A DNA stretch of 64,000 bases from Brachionus rotundiformis (GCA_016802295.1 JAESIW010000031.1:52432-116431); one strand, 5' to 3'. Counted from the first letter of the stretch, positions 1 through 12,827 are shown. The notes: generated by a model from the sequence alone, not told the origin. Made by a program: numbers and translations.

Positions 1-3000
1 GATCCAGGATCTTTACACAAACTAAGTTCAGGTCCATCAAAAATTGATTTGCCTACAATAAAAAAATAAATAAAAAGTTTTGTTTTATTTAAAAAAAATA
101 TGTATAAAATTGGTACAATGTTCTAGTTGGTAGACTTCTTGTGGTACAAATGAAAAAAAACTATGATGCATTGATTCTGCAGCTGAAGCTCTTTTTTTCG
201 GATCAAACTTTGATAAGAAATAATTTAATAAATTGATTGGCAACATTAAATTTTTTAAAATTTAAATACTTTTAAAAATGAAGCAAGTAGCGAAACACCG
301 TCACTTTCCATTCTTGGCACAAGATTGGCAAAATTAACCGGAGGAAATTTAGGAATATTGTATGCCAAAAATTCTGGATTGCTAGTTACACCTGGAAAAT
401 TGTCCTCATTTGGAGTGCCGAGTATTTTGAATATGAGATAGAGTTCATCCTCGACTTTGGTTCCGGGAAAGAGCGGCTTACCACTTACCATCTCATAGAA
501 AATACATCCTACACCCCACATGTCAATGTGAGTTGAGTAATCGGTTGATCCCAAAAGTACATCCGGTGGTCGATACCACAAAGTGACCACTTCATTCGAA
601 TAGGTCTTGGTCGGAATTGACTTGGCTCTGGCCAGTCCGAAATCGGCCAATTTCAACTCGCCACGCTGGTTTATTAGCAAATTTTGAGGCTTCAAATCAC
701 GATGAAGTATTTGCTTGGCGTGGCAATAGGACAAACCACGTAACAATTGGAACAAAAATAACTTTATATTCTTTATACTCATTATATTATTACAATCATC
801 CATGTACTGTTTAAGGTCCTTTTCAAGGTACTCAAAGACTAGTGTAAGTGATTTTTCGGTATAAATTATGTCATGTAGTGTCACTATGTTGGCATGTTTT
901 AGTTGGCGAAGAAGAGATACTTCCCGGATTGCTGTACAAGGGGCTCCTTCCTCGTGCTCCAAACGGATCTCTTTCAAAGCTACATATGAACCATTTATTG
1001 TACTTTGGCCTTTATACACTGTTGCGTAAGTACCCTTTTTTAGTTAAAATAATAAAATTAATTTCTACTATCTTTAATATAATTAGTTAATATAAATTTA
1101 ATGAAACATTTCTGTAATTGTTTAATCTTAATTAATATTTGTCAAAAGGGACAATACTAGTTTAAATAATAAACTTGTCAACTATGGTACAACTAGTGCT
1201 CCAAGGACACACGGACAGACAAACTATTTTTTGGCAAATTTTCAATAAATAATTATTGTCTGTCTAATTTAATTAGTGTTTTTTTTTTACTTAATTTTTA
1301 ATAATTTTACCTAACTAATAAAATAGAAATAATTTTTTTCTTTCTGATTTCTTGGCAAAAAAGTTCAGGTTTTTTTTACTTAATTTTTAATAATTTTACC
1401 TAACTAATAAAATAGAAATAATTTTTTTCTTTCTGATTTCTTGGCAAAAAAGTTCAGCCACTTTATTAGAATAAAAATTCTCAAAAAATTCAAAACACTT
1501 ATTTACTTCTCCCAATTTTTCCAATTTATTATACGATTCAATTTTTCCATAGCCAAGCTCAGACATTGAGGCCCTCCTGCTATTTCTATCTATCGGCTTG
1601 AGTAGAAACAAGTGTCTAGCAACATCCGAATGATTCATAGAAGATAGCGACTGAAACGATTGTAAATGATGCTGATTGTGATTTAGAGCCGGATTTTTAT
1701 TCATTAAACTCATATTTCTGTTTGGCAATTTGGACATATTGGTCGATAGAGTGCTCGAAATGGCGTAGTTGCTGGTAAAACCAATATTTTTTGTATTAAG
1801 AAAACTCTTGTTAATTGTCTTGCTACTTTTGTTCGGATCGAGCTCGTTTTCGGCCAAGCTTTCCACTTGCTGCAATGCTTGAATGTTGGAAGCGTAACTT
1901 GCTGGCAAAGAAATACGCTTGTTGATCAGATCTGTCTGTACTTTGGATTTTTTGTGCCTAAGTTTAACTTTATCTACACTCGGGTTATTGTTATTGTTGG
2001 ATGAGGACGACGAGGACGAGAGCGAGAACGTGGACGAGAGCGAATGCCAGAACTCGGCAATCGGGTTCTGTTTGTTGGGAGTATTGGTGGAAGAAGAAGT
2101 CGAGTGAGTTTTGGAGTTGGCGTGGTACGGCGAAGACGAATCTGTGCTGCTCTTCGGGGTTAAATCATTCCTTGTAGCCTTGAGACTGTTTTTGTTGGTT
2201 AACGACGAGGTAGAGGACGATGACGACGGCTGGACCACAAGGTTATTTGTGTTCAGACTTGTGAAAGTCTCGGCTATCTCGTCTACGTTCGGATTGGGGT
2301 ACTGTTCTTCGTGAATGACGTCGATTTCGTGCACCACCGAGCTTTGGATGTCCGTCAATGTGTTCAGGTTTAGTCTGAGGATGTTCTCATTTTGGTGATC
2401 ATAGTTTGATTTAATGAGCAGGTTTCTAAGACTGTTTGATTTGGAATTTTGGACAATGTTATTCGAGCTGTTCGAATTTGGTATTTTTGGAGCCGGCTTG
2501 GATGCTATTTCGGACAAATTCGATGTGGTACTGTGGCTTTTACGAATAGATAGCTTGTTACGTAGCTTTTTGAATGATGGGAGCTTGAATTTTAACAAAT
2601 TTTATTTTTAAATTAAATTAAATTAAATTTTACTCTCAAAATAATGTTAAAAATAATTATCTATTCAAAATGTTCTTAAGCTTAATTTTTTAAAAGCTTT
2701 TGAGCTAATTAATTTTTTTCTTTTTTGAATAAAATTATAGATGACAGTTTGCTAATCATCTTAAAAAAATTTTCAATCTATTTTATAGGAAAAGATAATT
2801 CTAATGAACAAAATTATTTTCTTTTTTTTTTATGAAATGCTTTTCTTGATATAAATAATCTAATCGTATATTGAAAATACTGTTCTTAATTAGGTCAAGA
2901 ATAAGTCGCTGAGCAACATAAAATGTTGAGAAAATTAAAATTTTTTTTTATTATTTTTTATTTATAATTTTTAATAAAAAGAAATTTATCAAGTTTTCAA

Positions 3001-5633
3001 GATAATTTAAATTTAAGATTTGAAAAGTCGACTTGCTTAATTAAGTCGACCGAAAAAACAACTAAAAATTAGTTTCAAAAAATTTAATGAACTTTTAATT
3101 ACAAAAGTAAATTAAGTCTAAAATAGTAATTTAAACATTTAGAATTTATCCAATTAACATCTTACCTAATTTAATTCTAATAAAAAATATTGTTGTTAAA
3201 TTATGAAATAGAATTTTTAGCTAGCTAATTCAATCAAATTATGTACTTTTTTTCTAAATCAGCTCTTATCAAGTTTCTTGGTTTTTAATCAATTTATTGA
3301 CGTAAATTTATGTATTTCTATAAATAAAAATAATAAATAATAAATTGAGAGTAAATTTTAAACAAATCTTATTTTAGCAATAGCGGTGTCTAGGCACTTG
3401 TACCAAAGAAAAGGTTGTGCATGCTTATCTTTTTTAATTGGCGTATTTGTAAAAGCTTACCCTTAGCTTAGAGCTGTGCGTATTTGAGTTCGAATGTTCA
3501 TGTGTTGTCTTGGTATTTGAGATGGCTGTATTTCGGCTTTCCACAAGAGTGTTTGACATTTCGTCTAAAAAAATTTATTAATTAATATGCTTGTTTATTA
3601 AAAATTATGATTAATTTTTATTTTAAATTTTGTCATTGGAAAGAAAAATCGCTATCTAAGTCAAATCCCCTAATGTATTACAAATTTTGATCATGAAATA
3701 AATAAATCAAGATAAAATGAGATGAAGATAATTTTTTTATTTACTAAAAAAACAATATATTATAGATATCTATCTAGAATAAGTTTAGTCACTTATCCAC
3801 TTGTTATTTCTATTTAATATGACAACTTATTTAAATTAGCCTCAAGTGCTTGGAATGCTTGAGATTCTCGTTTGGCTGAGTTGTGACAATTTCTTATTTT
3901 TATTTTTTAAAATATAAATTTATTTGTCTTAAAAAAAGAAAATAAAACAAAAATTTACGGATGTGATTTTAATATTTTTTTTGGTTTTTTTTTTTAATAA
4001 GAATAGATCAAAGTGGGTTATGTCCTACAAAGATACCAATCAAATAAAATAATTTAAATTTAACCCAAATTTGAATATGGTATCAATAAAATCTAACGAG
4101 ACAGATTCCGAATTTGGATTTTTCAGCAAAAGACAACTCGAGAGCTTGAGGACATACTTAAGAGATAGCTTTAGCAAGACATAATTCAATTAGACAAATA
4201 AACCATTAGGAAAGCGCAAGCTTATCCATTTGTTTAGCTAATTTATAAGCCCTTAATTCAGCTCAGCCAAATCCAAGATGTCCAAATGTCAAGCGTGGAT
4301 GGATAGCTAGATAGATAAATAGATAAAAACAACAAGAACTAGTATAATTAGAAGCAAGCATTTGAATTGGCCTTGGGTGCATAAGATAGTTATAAGTTTG
4401 AGTAGATTGAGTTTTGCCAAACAAGAAAATTACCATCACAACTCTTTGCTAAATTTACCTTAAAGTTTTGTTAGCTATTCTTCATAATTTATGGCCTTAT
4501 TAAGAGTTTTTTAAACTAGCAGAAATTCTCTTTTAAAGACCTAATTTTCAATTATTTAATTTTCAAGTAAACAACAAATTTTAAAACTAGAAAGCCTTTT
4601 AACTGGCACGCTAACGACTTGTTTAAGGACCAAATAAATATATAGAAAAAATAATAATAAAAAATAATAATAATATTAAACAACAATTTTGTTTATTTAT
4701 TAACACACTTAAATTGAATTTTTATTTTCTTAATAGTTAGCGTGTGCCGACACAAAAGTTTTATTTGAACAATTAATTCCTTAATTTTAATTATTTATGT
4801 ATTGAGACTTTGAGAGTTTAAATTGCCAAGGAAGGATCCGAGCTGTTGAGCAAATCTGCAAATTAGGCAAAACCATAAAAGAAAATAATTTTCTTCTTTT
4901 TATGTATAAAAAGAAAAGTAATTAATTTCACTGAAACAAATTTATTATTTAAATAATTAATTTTGAATAAATTTTTTTTGGCTATATTTAAATTTAGATA
5001 AATCTACAACAAGTATGTTTCATGAGTAATTTTATTTTAATTAGTAGAAATCGGCTCTGACTAAAGTGAGAATGGGACGCCGGCACCGATAAGACAAAGT
5101 GCGCGTCCACTCAACAAACAACACCGAACAGGTGCAATCAACAAATGATAAAAATAAAAAACTATGCCATGAGAAAAAAATATTTTAAAATTTTAATCAG
5201 TTGACTGATGAATCACCTTTATCTAAACATAAAAAAAGGTAAATAAACTCTAGACGCTTCATTATCGCGCTCATTTAATACCAAAACCTAATATTTACTC
5301 AAGCACATCTTGGCTTTAATGGAAAAAATACTACCAATGACAATGCTTACTTGTCTTTATGGTAAACGATGACTTGGACTTGGGTATTTTGTGTTTGCTG
5401 GCTTGGGCCTGCGCAGCGTTGGAACATGAGCGATTTAGCGAGTGCTGCTGCTGCTGGTACATTACTCTATTATCTAAAATAGAATCCATTTCTAGATTCG
5501 TATGAAAATTCCAGTTATTAGATGTGTTTTGCATTTGATTTATGAGGAAAATATTTTTGCTTAATGTTGATCTGGCTGTTGAAATGGTCGATGATAGGTT
5601 ACCGCTAATCAGCTTAGACGATAGATCATTCAT
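1..5633 (-). CDS. CDK16/17/18: PCTAIRE-class cyclin-dependent kinase (CDK16/17/18 orthologue), 3' end off the window
   Basis: Exons read 5633..5351, 3564..3461, 2583..1507, 1034..270, 207..117 and 52..<1; all phases close. The kinase starts near residue 489 with the Gly loop GTYATVYKG. The signature PCTAIRE lies near residue 520, HRD near 599 and DFG near 619, and [16 protein letters not shown] follows. The kinase core is unmistakably CDK16-18, whose members are activated by cyclin Y and act in vesicle traffic and differentiation. The roughly 490-residue N-terminus is longer than usual and is rich in Ser, Asn and Thr. It keeps the family motifs NKRISLP and [12 protein letters not shown], which resemble the phosphosite region before the kinase. 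Start: the ATG at 5633 is the first clear Met, but the frame stays open upstream to a possible acceptor, so an extra 5' exon is possible. Introns of 472, 877 and 1786 bp are unusually long for this window. The last visible residues match the family C-terminal tail. Confidence 0.93.
1281..1457. repeat. Perfect tandem duplication, 89-bp period, in a CDK intron
   Basis: Bases 1281-1368 and 1370-1457 are identical over 88 positions. The array lies wholly in the 472-bp intron (1035-1506), about 50 bp inside the 5' splice site as the gene is read. Lack of divergence suggests a recent event or an assembly artefact. Confidence 0.9.
2584..3460 (-). other. Long CDK intron
   Basis: A+T-rich intron of 877 bp between two coding exons. 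The minus strand reads CTAAGG|GTAAGC at the donor and ends TTCAAG| at the acceptor. I see no gene, RNA or repeat inside it. Confidence 0.7.
3565..5350 (-). other. Longest CDK intron (1.8 kb)
   Basis: The donor is GACAA|GTAAGC and the acceptor TTTTAGAC, with the split Asn codon restored across the junction. The interior is A+T-rich, with slightly less biased patches near 4080-4400 and 5040-5120. No open frame or recognisable element was seen; intronic enhancers cannot be excluded. Confidence 0.7.
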
Positions 5634-6459
5634 AGCTTGATGATTCGTGCACTTTTCTCCTATATATGCTGAATTTTAATATAAAAGAAAAAAATTTGAA
5701 ATTTGAAATTTTCATGATAATTATGACAAATATAGAAGAATAAAAAATATATATATAAATATTATATTTAAAAGTATTGCTTCAAAAGCGCTCACTCACT
5801 CTTTCTCTCTCTCATTTGCACCCGCTCTTCACTTATAATCAATAGCACTTGTTTATTAACACCGTTTAGTTAAGCTATAATTTACGCTTAATTATAATCA
5901 AATTAAATTTTATTTTTTTTATTAACTTTTTTTTTAATAAATGATATTGAACTATTAAGACGAGGAAAAATAATCTAAATTGTGTTTATGCTAGAATATT
6001 TAATTACTTTTTGACATATGGCCTTTAAAATTAATAAAAATATGCAAATAAATATTGATAAAATCTAATATAAAATTTACCAGTGGCGATTGTTATTTTA
6101 AAGAATTTTTCTATCTTGGCAAAACAGATTAGGAAATTATCATCAAGCGTTCATAAAATATTTTAAAATTATATCACTCAATATTTTGCTCTTATGGTTG
6201 GTACTCTTGTTGTTAATACTGAAAAAATAAGAAAAATAAAAATAATATATTATTTGTCTTTTATTCTCAAATATCCGAATATGAATGAAGTTTACTTTAC
6301 TTTGAGTTTTTTTTCTTTTTTTGTAAAGAGTTTGACATAATTTTGTCATTTTTAGAAAGTTTGTTGATATCTATAGCTAGAACAAAATATTTATATATTT
6401 TAGTAAATTAAATTATGTTCGAAATTCAACCTAAATAACATTGAATTAATAATAATAAA

Positions 6460-6491
<32 letters not shown>

Positions 6492-9400
6492 ATATATAAA
6501 GGAATAAAATTTATTCTTCGTGATACAAAAACATTTATCTTACTTTAAACGCTAAGCACATTAAACTATTCAAAATATTCTAATCTTTAAAAAAATATCA
6601 AAATTTTTGTTTCCTTTTGATTTTTATTTGACAAAAAATAATCTATTTATTTAATAAAATTTAAATTTTTAACTCTATCATCCAAATAATTAAATGAATA
6701 TGAAAACGATAAACAAAATAAAATAGATAATAGAGCACCATAAGAGCATCCCAGACAGTGGTCAGTTCAGACTATCTTATTCGATTTCGATCTACATGTA
6801 GCCAATTAGTTTTATCTGCGAACTTCTAGAAAGAATTGACTACAAGGTCTGTTAATCTAATGAGTCCTAATTAAGCTGATATTTGTCCAAAGTTCAGATC
6901 ATGTTCCGATGCCATGCACATGATTTAAGCAAATCGATTTTCCTATCTAAAATGGAGCTAATTTATACCAAGTATTGATTTTTGTCTAGCTATATTTTCA
7001 TAGTATTGGATGGATTTAGCCTCGAAGCTATTATGGAAAAGCTCTGAGAATCAAAAATCTACAATTTTTTCTTATTTTTCTTTTCTTAACAATCTAGATC
7101 ATATTAAATCGATTTTTATGGCTCGATTTATACGAGCTAGGCCCTAATTGCAAATTTAAACTAAAATTTATAAGATAATTTTCACTTGGTTAATCATAAT
7201 TTGATATTAAAACAAGTCGATAAGCCCGATATTTATTAATTATCTTATGAATTTGTTCCAAGCAAGTACAAGATATTCGCAAATGGGTCACATTTCGGCT
7301 GAGTCTAAGAGCCGGGTGGTGGTGAATTCTAACTCAACCAAAGATACCTTAATTGCTTTAAGCCTTTGTTGGAGCTAATTGTGCGGAATAATTTCAATTT
7401 TATGAGCGAACTATCGTTTCCGCACCTAGTTAATCATTCATTTAGATAAGTAAATATCTGATCTATAAAATTTGTTATATGTAATCAATATTTTGAGTAC
7501 AAATGTTAAACTTAAGCATTCTTATAAGAATTTAAAGACTACACACCTGAACACATCAGTCTGTACCAATAACCAAAAACTATGTTGCCAATAGTAAATA
7601 TTTCATCCGAGGCCTCGTTTCTAAATCGAAAATATACCATGCCATTTTAAATAAATTTTTAAATAAATGTTTATTTTTTTTATAAAATAGCATGGCTACT
7701 CAAATGGGTCAGGTTATTTTTTGCTGATTATTCCATTAATGGTGAATTAATGGTTTGATAGTTGGAATATAATAATATATGGTCTAAACTTAATTTTCAA
7801 GTCTTAATGAATGAGTCATCATGGGAAAATGAGCACTATAAAAGAAATTAAACAAAATAATTACTGAAATAGAAAGATATTATTATGTTAAATATTTTTC
7901 TAATATAAAAAATTGGTATGAATGGAAATTTAAGCCAAGTGTCTGATCCTTATTTTATTATTCAGCAAATTCATACAATTAGATCACTGTAGGAAGACTA
8001 GTTAAATTATGTAACTAATGAAAGAGGAAAAAAGTGTTTATTTTAAATGATTAGTCGGAATTGACAAAAAAAAATAGAATAATATTTAAAAACTATTTAA
8101 AATTAAATTTTGATTACGGTCTCTAGCAGGTCTTTTAGCTGCCATTTTAAATCAAGACCCAAATTATTTTCTTCCAAAATACGCCATCTTTGTTTTTTTA
8201 TTGATGAATTTAATTTTATATTTTATTTTGGCTGTATTTTCAAAATTAAAGCTTAACATAATTACCAATGCTTGCATGTAAATATTTTTATTTTCGATTG
8301 ATACATTACCTGATTTTATATCAAAAAAAAAATATATATGCCATATTCCCAATCAAATACTTTTGAGTCTATTTTTCCACTTTTAAATCACAGATTACAA
8401 ATGCCAAAACTCATTTGGATAATAATAGATACATCCAAATAGCTATTATTTAAACAATCATTAAATTTAACCTACGCTTAAATTTCCTAATCACGTCACT
8501 ACTTATTAACTTATTGATTTGGCAACTGTAATTTTCTCTACTATAATCCATTAGCTTAATTCAATATTATTCAAAATTTATTTTTTTATAAAATTCTATC
8601 AAAAAAGCCTCCATTGTTTGACACAATGAAATAGGATATTTTCTAATTTAACTATTTAGTATCTATTTGGCTATTCAAAAAATAAAAATTAATTTAAATA
8701 TGTTTATAAAGATATATGATACCCAATTTTACCAAAAATTAATTGGTTTGGACTTAGGATTATTTTGGCGTTAATTAAAAACTAAGCTTTTATAAAAACT
8801 TATTGATTTTAGTCAACCAATTATTTGATAACCATAACTCTATTAATTTAGACAATTTTTTGTGTCAAAAAATTGGTTTAACAAGGCGAAAATGTGCCCA
8901 AATTCTGGCAATAGTAATTACAAAAACCAGAATTTAAGTCTTTATTTTTGATAGATCTCTTCGAAAAGAGTGTTACATATTTTATTTTATAATTTATTTT
9001 AGATGAATCTTCATTTAAAATATAATAACAAATCATTTTTATTATCTTAGCTTTAAACAGAATGTTAAAAATGTTAAATTCAAGCTTGAGTATTATCAAT
9101 TGTAGCTTAAATAAAACAAATCAGATTTTATCTAATTGAAAAAAAAATTAATTGAAAATTTTCGATAGAGCTTTTTATTTAATTTAAGGATTTATTTTCA
9201 TTTTCCTTATTTTACTCCAAAATTGTTATCTTCATTTAAAATTTTTGCTGAACTATAAGAAACCATAAGCAAAATTGTCAAAGCAATTACGCCTCAGAGT
9301 CTATTATTATAAAATCTAAATTATCCACTTAAGAATTCAAGGGACGGAAGATTTTTAAAATTAAACAAAATTCTTGATAGAAACCTGTACAAGTTTATAA

Positions 9401-10250
9401 TTTTAATTTAGAGTTTCGTTTTTAACTATTAATTCAATTTTAAAAAAATGCTCTAGAATAATAAAAAATTCTAATAAAAATAAATTCCTCACTGATATGC
9501 AAATAAAATAACAAATTTTTAGAGCAAAAAAATAATTTTGAGAATATTCTACACCTTTAGATTTTATCAAGTAAATTCGTCTTGAAAGAGATGAATTACA
9601 GAATATTAAAAAAATGTATTTTTTTTGGCTGAGGAATGCAATTATTAATATTGATAAAATTTATATATTCTATTTATCATATCTTATTATTCTAAATATT
9701 TCATTGTCTACGTATTTGTTTATCGTCAGCCGTGTATTCAATCCACTTAATTCCAAATTCAATATTTAAACTCTATAATTAAAATTAATTTAAAAATACA
9801 TATATTTATTTTTTCTTTTATGTGCATAGAAAATAATTATATTTTTAATATTTGACTTGATTTTATATCAATTGAATAAAGCCTCTATAAAAAGATCATT
9901 TAAACCAGTCTTTAATTAATAGGAAGTTTGTTGTTGTTGTTGTTCTGTTTTTTTTTCATGTGCTGATTTTAGTAATTTTATAAGGAAATTTAAATCAATA
10001 GATTTTTTTAAAGGCAATTTTTTTTAATTATAAATTATCTTCTCTTACATAATAGTATATTTGTTTAAATAAAATAAATTTAACTCGAGAATCTAATCAA
10101 TTTAAATTAGACTCGCAGATGTATCAACTAAGGGTCTAAAGTTCTTCTTCTTAACAGATATATACTTTTTTGGTTTTGTTATCTATATAAACAAAAATAA
10201 TTGATGATACAAATTTATATATTAAATTTATTTGTTAATTAATTATAAGT
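5634..10250. other. Intergenic, 4.6 kb
   Basis: Mostly extreme A+T sequence. A CT-rich tract at about 5800-5830 lies just upstream of the CDK start and could be promoter-proximal. A TA dinucleotide run sits at about 6467-6500 and a short TTG run at about 9930. A less A+T-biased patch at 6740-7640 has no sustained reading frame; it may be a decayed element or regulatory DNA. Short open frames here have random composition and were not called. Confidence 0.6.
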
Positions 10251-10853
10251 TTATTTGAGTGGAGATAGAAAGTTTCGAAAATTCTGATGACTCAAGCATC
10301 CGGTGATAAATTCTTGTTTGGTCAATTTGCCGTTTCGGTCCTGGTCAAAAGCTTTCATAATGTCCATGGCGATATAGTACGAAATTGGCAATTTAGAGCT
10401 GACATACTCTTGATTGGTAAATTTTGAATAGTCTGTAGGTCCATGAGTGGAGTATTTAAGCTTAAACAAGACTTTGACAATTGAATGCATTTCGTGGAAG
10501 TCTATGTACCCTGAACCATTCAAATCGTACAATTCGAATATCAAACTGAACTTTTTGTCCATTGGGCCGATGACCATATTCAAAAAAAGCACCAAATACT
10601 CTTTGAAGTCTATGTACCCAGTCTTGTCTTGGTCACACAAATCAAACAGCAAATTTATGACTGAGTTTTTTTCCTCTTCATCTTCTTTACCAGTGATCAA
10701 ATTTTGGCATATCATCTTGAATTGATCACGGTTCACCGAGCCATTATTGTACCGGTGTAGAAATTTTCTGTAGTATTCCAATATGGTTTCGGAGTTAAAT
10801 TGGGTGTTTTTTTTTATAAAGTTCAACTCAGACGTTCTCAGTGTGTTTTCCAT
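10251..10853 (-). CDS. Neuronal-calcium-sensor-like EF-hand protein, 200 aa
   Basis: Single exon from ATG 10853 to TAA 10251. The layout is that of the NCS/recoverin/KChIP superfamily: a helical N-terminus, a degenerate first EF-hand (about 34-46), then three canonical loops at D74-E85, D110-E121 and D170-E181. Each loop has acidic residues at positions 1, 3 (or Asn) and 12 and Gly at position 6, so Ca2+ binding is likely at three sites. The family acts as membrane-linked Ca2+ switches on receptors, kinases or channels. Unusual points: the N-terminus is MENT, not MGxxxS, so the usual N-myristoyl anchor is absent from this model, and the EF3-EF4 linker is long. A splice-acceptor-like CTTTCCAG ends 4 nt before the ATG, so a 5' exon or a spliced leader could exist. 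The exact subfamily is not settled. Confidence 0.82.
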   Translation of the reverse strand: MENTLRTSELNFIKKNTQFNSETILEYYRKFLHRYNNGSVNRDQFKMICQNLITGKEDEEEKNSVINLLFDLCDQDKTGYIDFKEYLVLFLNMVIGPMDKKFSLIFELYDLNGSGYIDFHEMHSIVKVLFKLKYSTHGPTDYSKFTNQEYVSSKLPISYYIAMDIMKAFDQDRNGKLTKQEFITGCLSHQNFRNFLSPLK

Positions 10854-11612
10854 TAGGCTGGAAAGATTCTAGGAAATGCTCGTTTATTTTGTCACAAATT
10901 AAATTCATTTAATTTCATCTAGCTAAATCATATTATTAATCTACCTTCATAAGAATTAGTAATGTAACTAGGTTATTCGTGAGATTCTAAAATTTTGAAA
11001 TTTAGACTCAAAATTTAAAATATGAACAATTAAGTTTTTAATTTTCATACATAATTTTTTAATTTTAATTATACACAAATATTAATTGAATTTTTTTCGT
11101 CCTTACATCATTTACTTTCTAAATGTTCTCTCAAGTAATTTAATAATCAATGTAGCAAACAAAAATGATCATAATAATAAAAAAATATGATAATAATTTT
11201 TAAAAAATGGTTTCTTAATTTACACGAAAAAATTTGATTATAAAGCTTAAGCCATTTTTAAACAACAAAAGCGTTAAGCTTATAAGTAAATTGGATTTAT
11301 GGCAAAAATTTCTTCTATATATCTATTTTGCTAATTTAGACCGTTGATTTTAAATAGATAACTTAAATAAATAAAAAAAAGCTGAACCAAATTACTTCTG
11401 TTTACTAAAAATCCAAAGCTTTTTAATCTTGAATCTAGAATAAGTTTATCTATCATCATATGAAATGGAATTAATCTCAAAAATAAAAATTTTAATAAAT
11501 AATAATAATAATATTATTAGAGGTCACTATTAACTTGTAAGCGTTTGAAATCAAAAGAATACTAAATATAAATTTTAATTTTTTTTATGTTTTGTAGCCC
11601 AGTGTGAGATCA
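10854..11612. other. Intergenic between EF-hand gene and P450-like gene
   Basis: About 760 bp of A+T-rich sequence with an ATA/ATT microsatellite near 11500-11515. It holds the 5' flank of the EF-hand gene and the 3' end of the downstream-lying minus-strand gene. No other feature seen. Confidence 0.6.
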
Positions 11613-12827
11613 TTAATAATGATTAAAAAAATAAAACTTTTGGTCATAAATTTGGTCCTCATTTTGAAAAAATTTAAAATTTTTAACCAAATTAAATATA
11701 ATTGATTTGGTTACTAGAAGCGATATATTATTCGGATTGTCTAGACTAAACATATTAAAATAATAATTGAATATAGACTTGTCCAAAGAGTGGTGTTCTT
11801 TTTTCCAAAGACCAATGTTTATACCAATTAAAGAATTTCTAGAAAAATTCAACTCTTTTCCTGAGCCTGGTACTTTGTGAAGAAAATTTTTCTTTACCAA
11901 AAACAAGTCCATATTCAGACAATTAATTAGATAATTTATGGCACTTGTGTCCAAAATTCGATACTTCCACAAACAAGCGTTCGAAGCCACTTTCTCATCA
12001 CTATCTCTAATCTCATTTATCAACTCACTTTTATCACATAGAGATAAATCATTTACAAAAGTCATCAAAGCTGATGAAATATGTATCATATCTAGATAAA
12101 TTTTTTTAATAAGTAGAAATTTAACATAGTCAAAATTAAAATTTTCAATAGCCTCTTGATTATAGGTGTCTATGTCAAGCTCAAATTGGTTCTTAATAGC
12201 CCTCATAAGTCGAATAAAATTTCTCTTATATTCATTTGAATTTTCATCCTCTTCCAAAAATAAGTCCAAATTGTAGTGCTTGTTAATTAGCATCAAATAT
12301 TTAAAAATAAATTTAAAATTCTTAAATTTAATTTTGGCACTCTGTCGGCGACCAAAAAGAAACACTATGTAGCCAGTTAATATCTTGAAAACAAGCATAT
12401 TTATGTCCCTAGGCTCCAGATTAATCACATTAGATGCCATTTTTCTCTTTTTGTGAATGAGTTCTTTAAATTTTTTGCGAATAATTACATCGATCAAAAA
12501 ATCGCGGCTACTCTGGACATACCGGGACAAAAAGTGACCAATTATGCCATTTTCGTACTCATTTTCACTTAATTTAAACCTTAGATTTGTATCAATTAGT
12601 AAATATGGCTGTTTTAGCTGAGGCTCAAGGCCCGATTTGTCACTTTGGCAGCTACAAAGTATCGACTTGATTATAGACACATCATTTATGAGATAAAAGC
12701 TTGACTGGTTATTTGACCATTTTCTGTAGCATCTTTTGGCAAATAGAAACAAAAATGGTACTGCTATTAATGTGATGTACGGTTTGCTGGAATATTGAAA
12801 GTAATCTTGAAGCTTTGACTCAACCAT
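11613..12827 (-). CDS. Membrane-anchored protein, possible haem-less cytochrome P450 relative (CYP7/CYP8-like)
   Basis: The single open frame from ATG 12827 to TAA 11613 encodes 404 residues. Residues 17-32 form one hydrophobic segment (YITLIAVPFLFLFAKR), followed by basic residues, as in ER-anchored P450s. The rest is soluble and helical in character. Late in the protein, a block containing SAINYLINCLN, then KVPGSGKELNFSRNS and IFNYYFNMF, resembles in order and spacing the K-helix, the beta region and the PERF region of CYP7/CYP8 enzymes such as prostacyclin synthase. The Glu and Arg of ExxR are not present, and there is no FxxGxxxCxG haem loop; the chain passes straight to an L-helix-like segment. 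If this reading is right, it is a non-catalytic P450 fold. I recognised it only by pattern, so the function is unknown. A TATTTTAG acceptor-like tract ends 4 nt before the ATG. Confidence 0.4.
   Translation of the reverse strand: MVESKLQDYFQYSSKPYITLIAVPFLFLFAKRCYRKWSNNQSSFYLINDVSIIKSILCSCQSDKSGLEPQLKQPYLLIDTNLRFKLSENEYENGIIGHFLSRYVQSSRDFLIDVIIRKKFKELIHKKRKMASNVINLEPRDINMLVFKILTGYIVFLFGRRQSAKIKFKNFKFIFKYLMLINKHYNLDLFLEEDENSNEYKRNFIRLMRAIKNQFELDIDTYNQEAIENFNFDYVKFLLIKKIYLDMIHISSALMTFVNDLSLCDKSELINEIRDSDEKVASNACLWKYRILDTSAINYLINCLNMDLFLVKKNFLHKVPGSGKELNFSRNSLIGINIGLWKKEHHSLDKSIFNYYFNMFSLDNPNNISLLVTKSIIFNLVKNFKFFQNEDQIYDQKFYFFNHY

Noticed and set aside
617..1090. Plus-strand frames opposite the CDK kinase exon
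   Set aside because: Antisense shadows of a strongly conserved kinase domain.
1919..2611. Plus-strand frames rich in Asp/Glu and Leu opposite the CDK N-terminal exon
   Set aside because: They arise from the Ser/Asn-rich codons of the real minus-strand exon.
6467..6500. TA run as a possible origin or promoter
   Set aside because: Simple TA microsatellites are expected in this base composition; no supporting motif.
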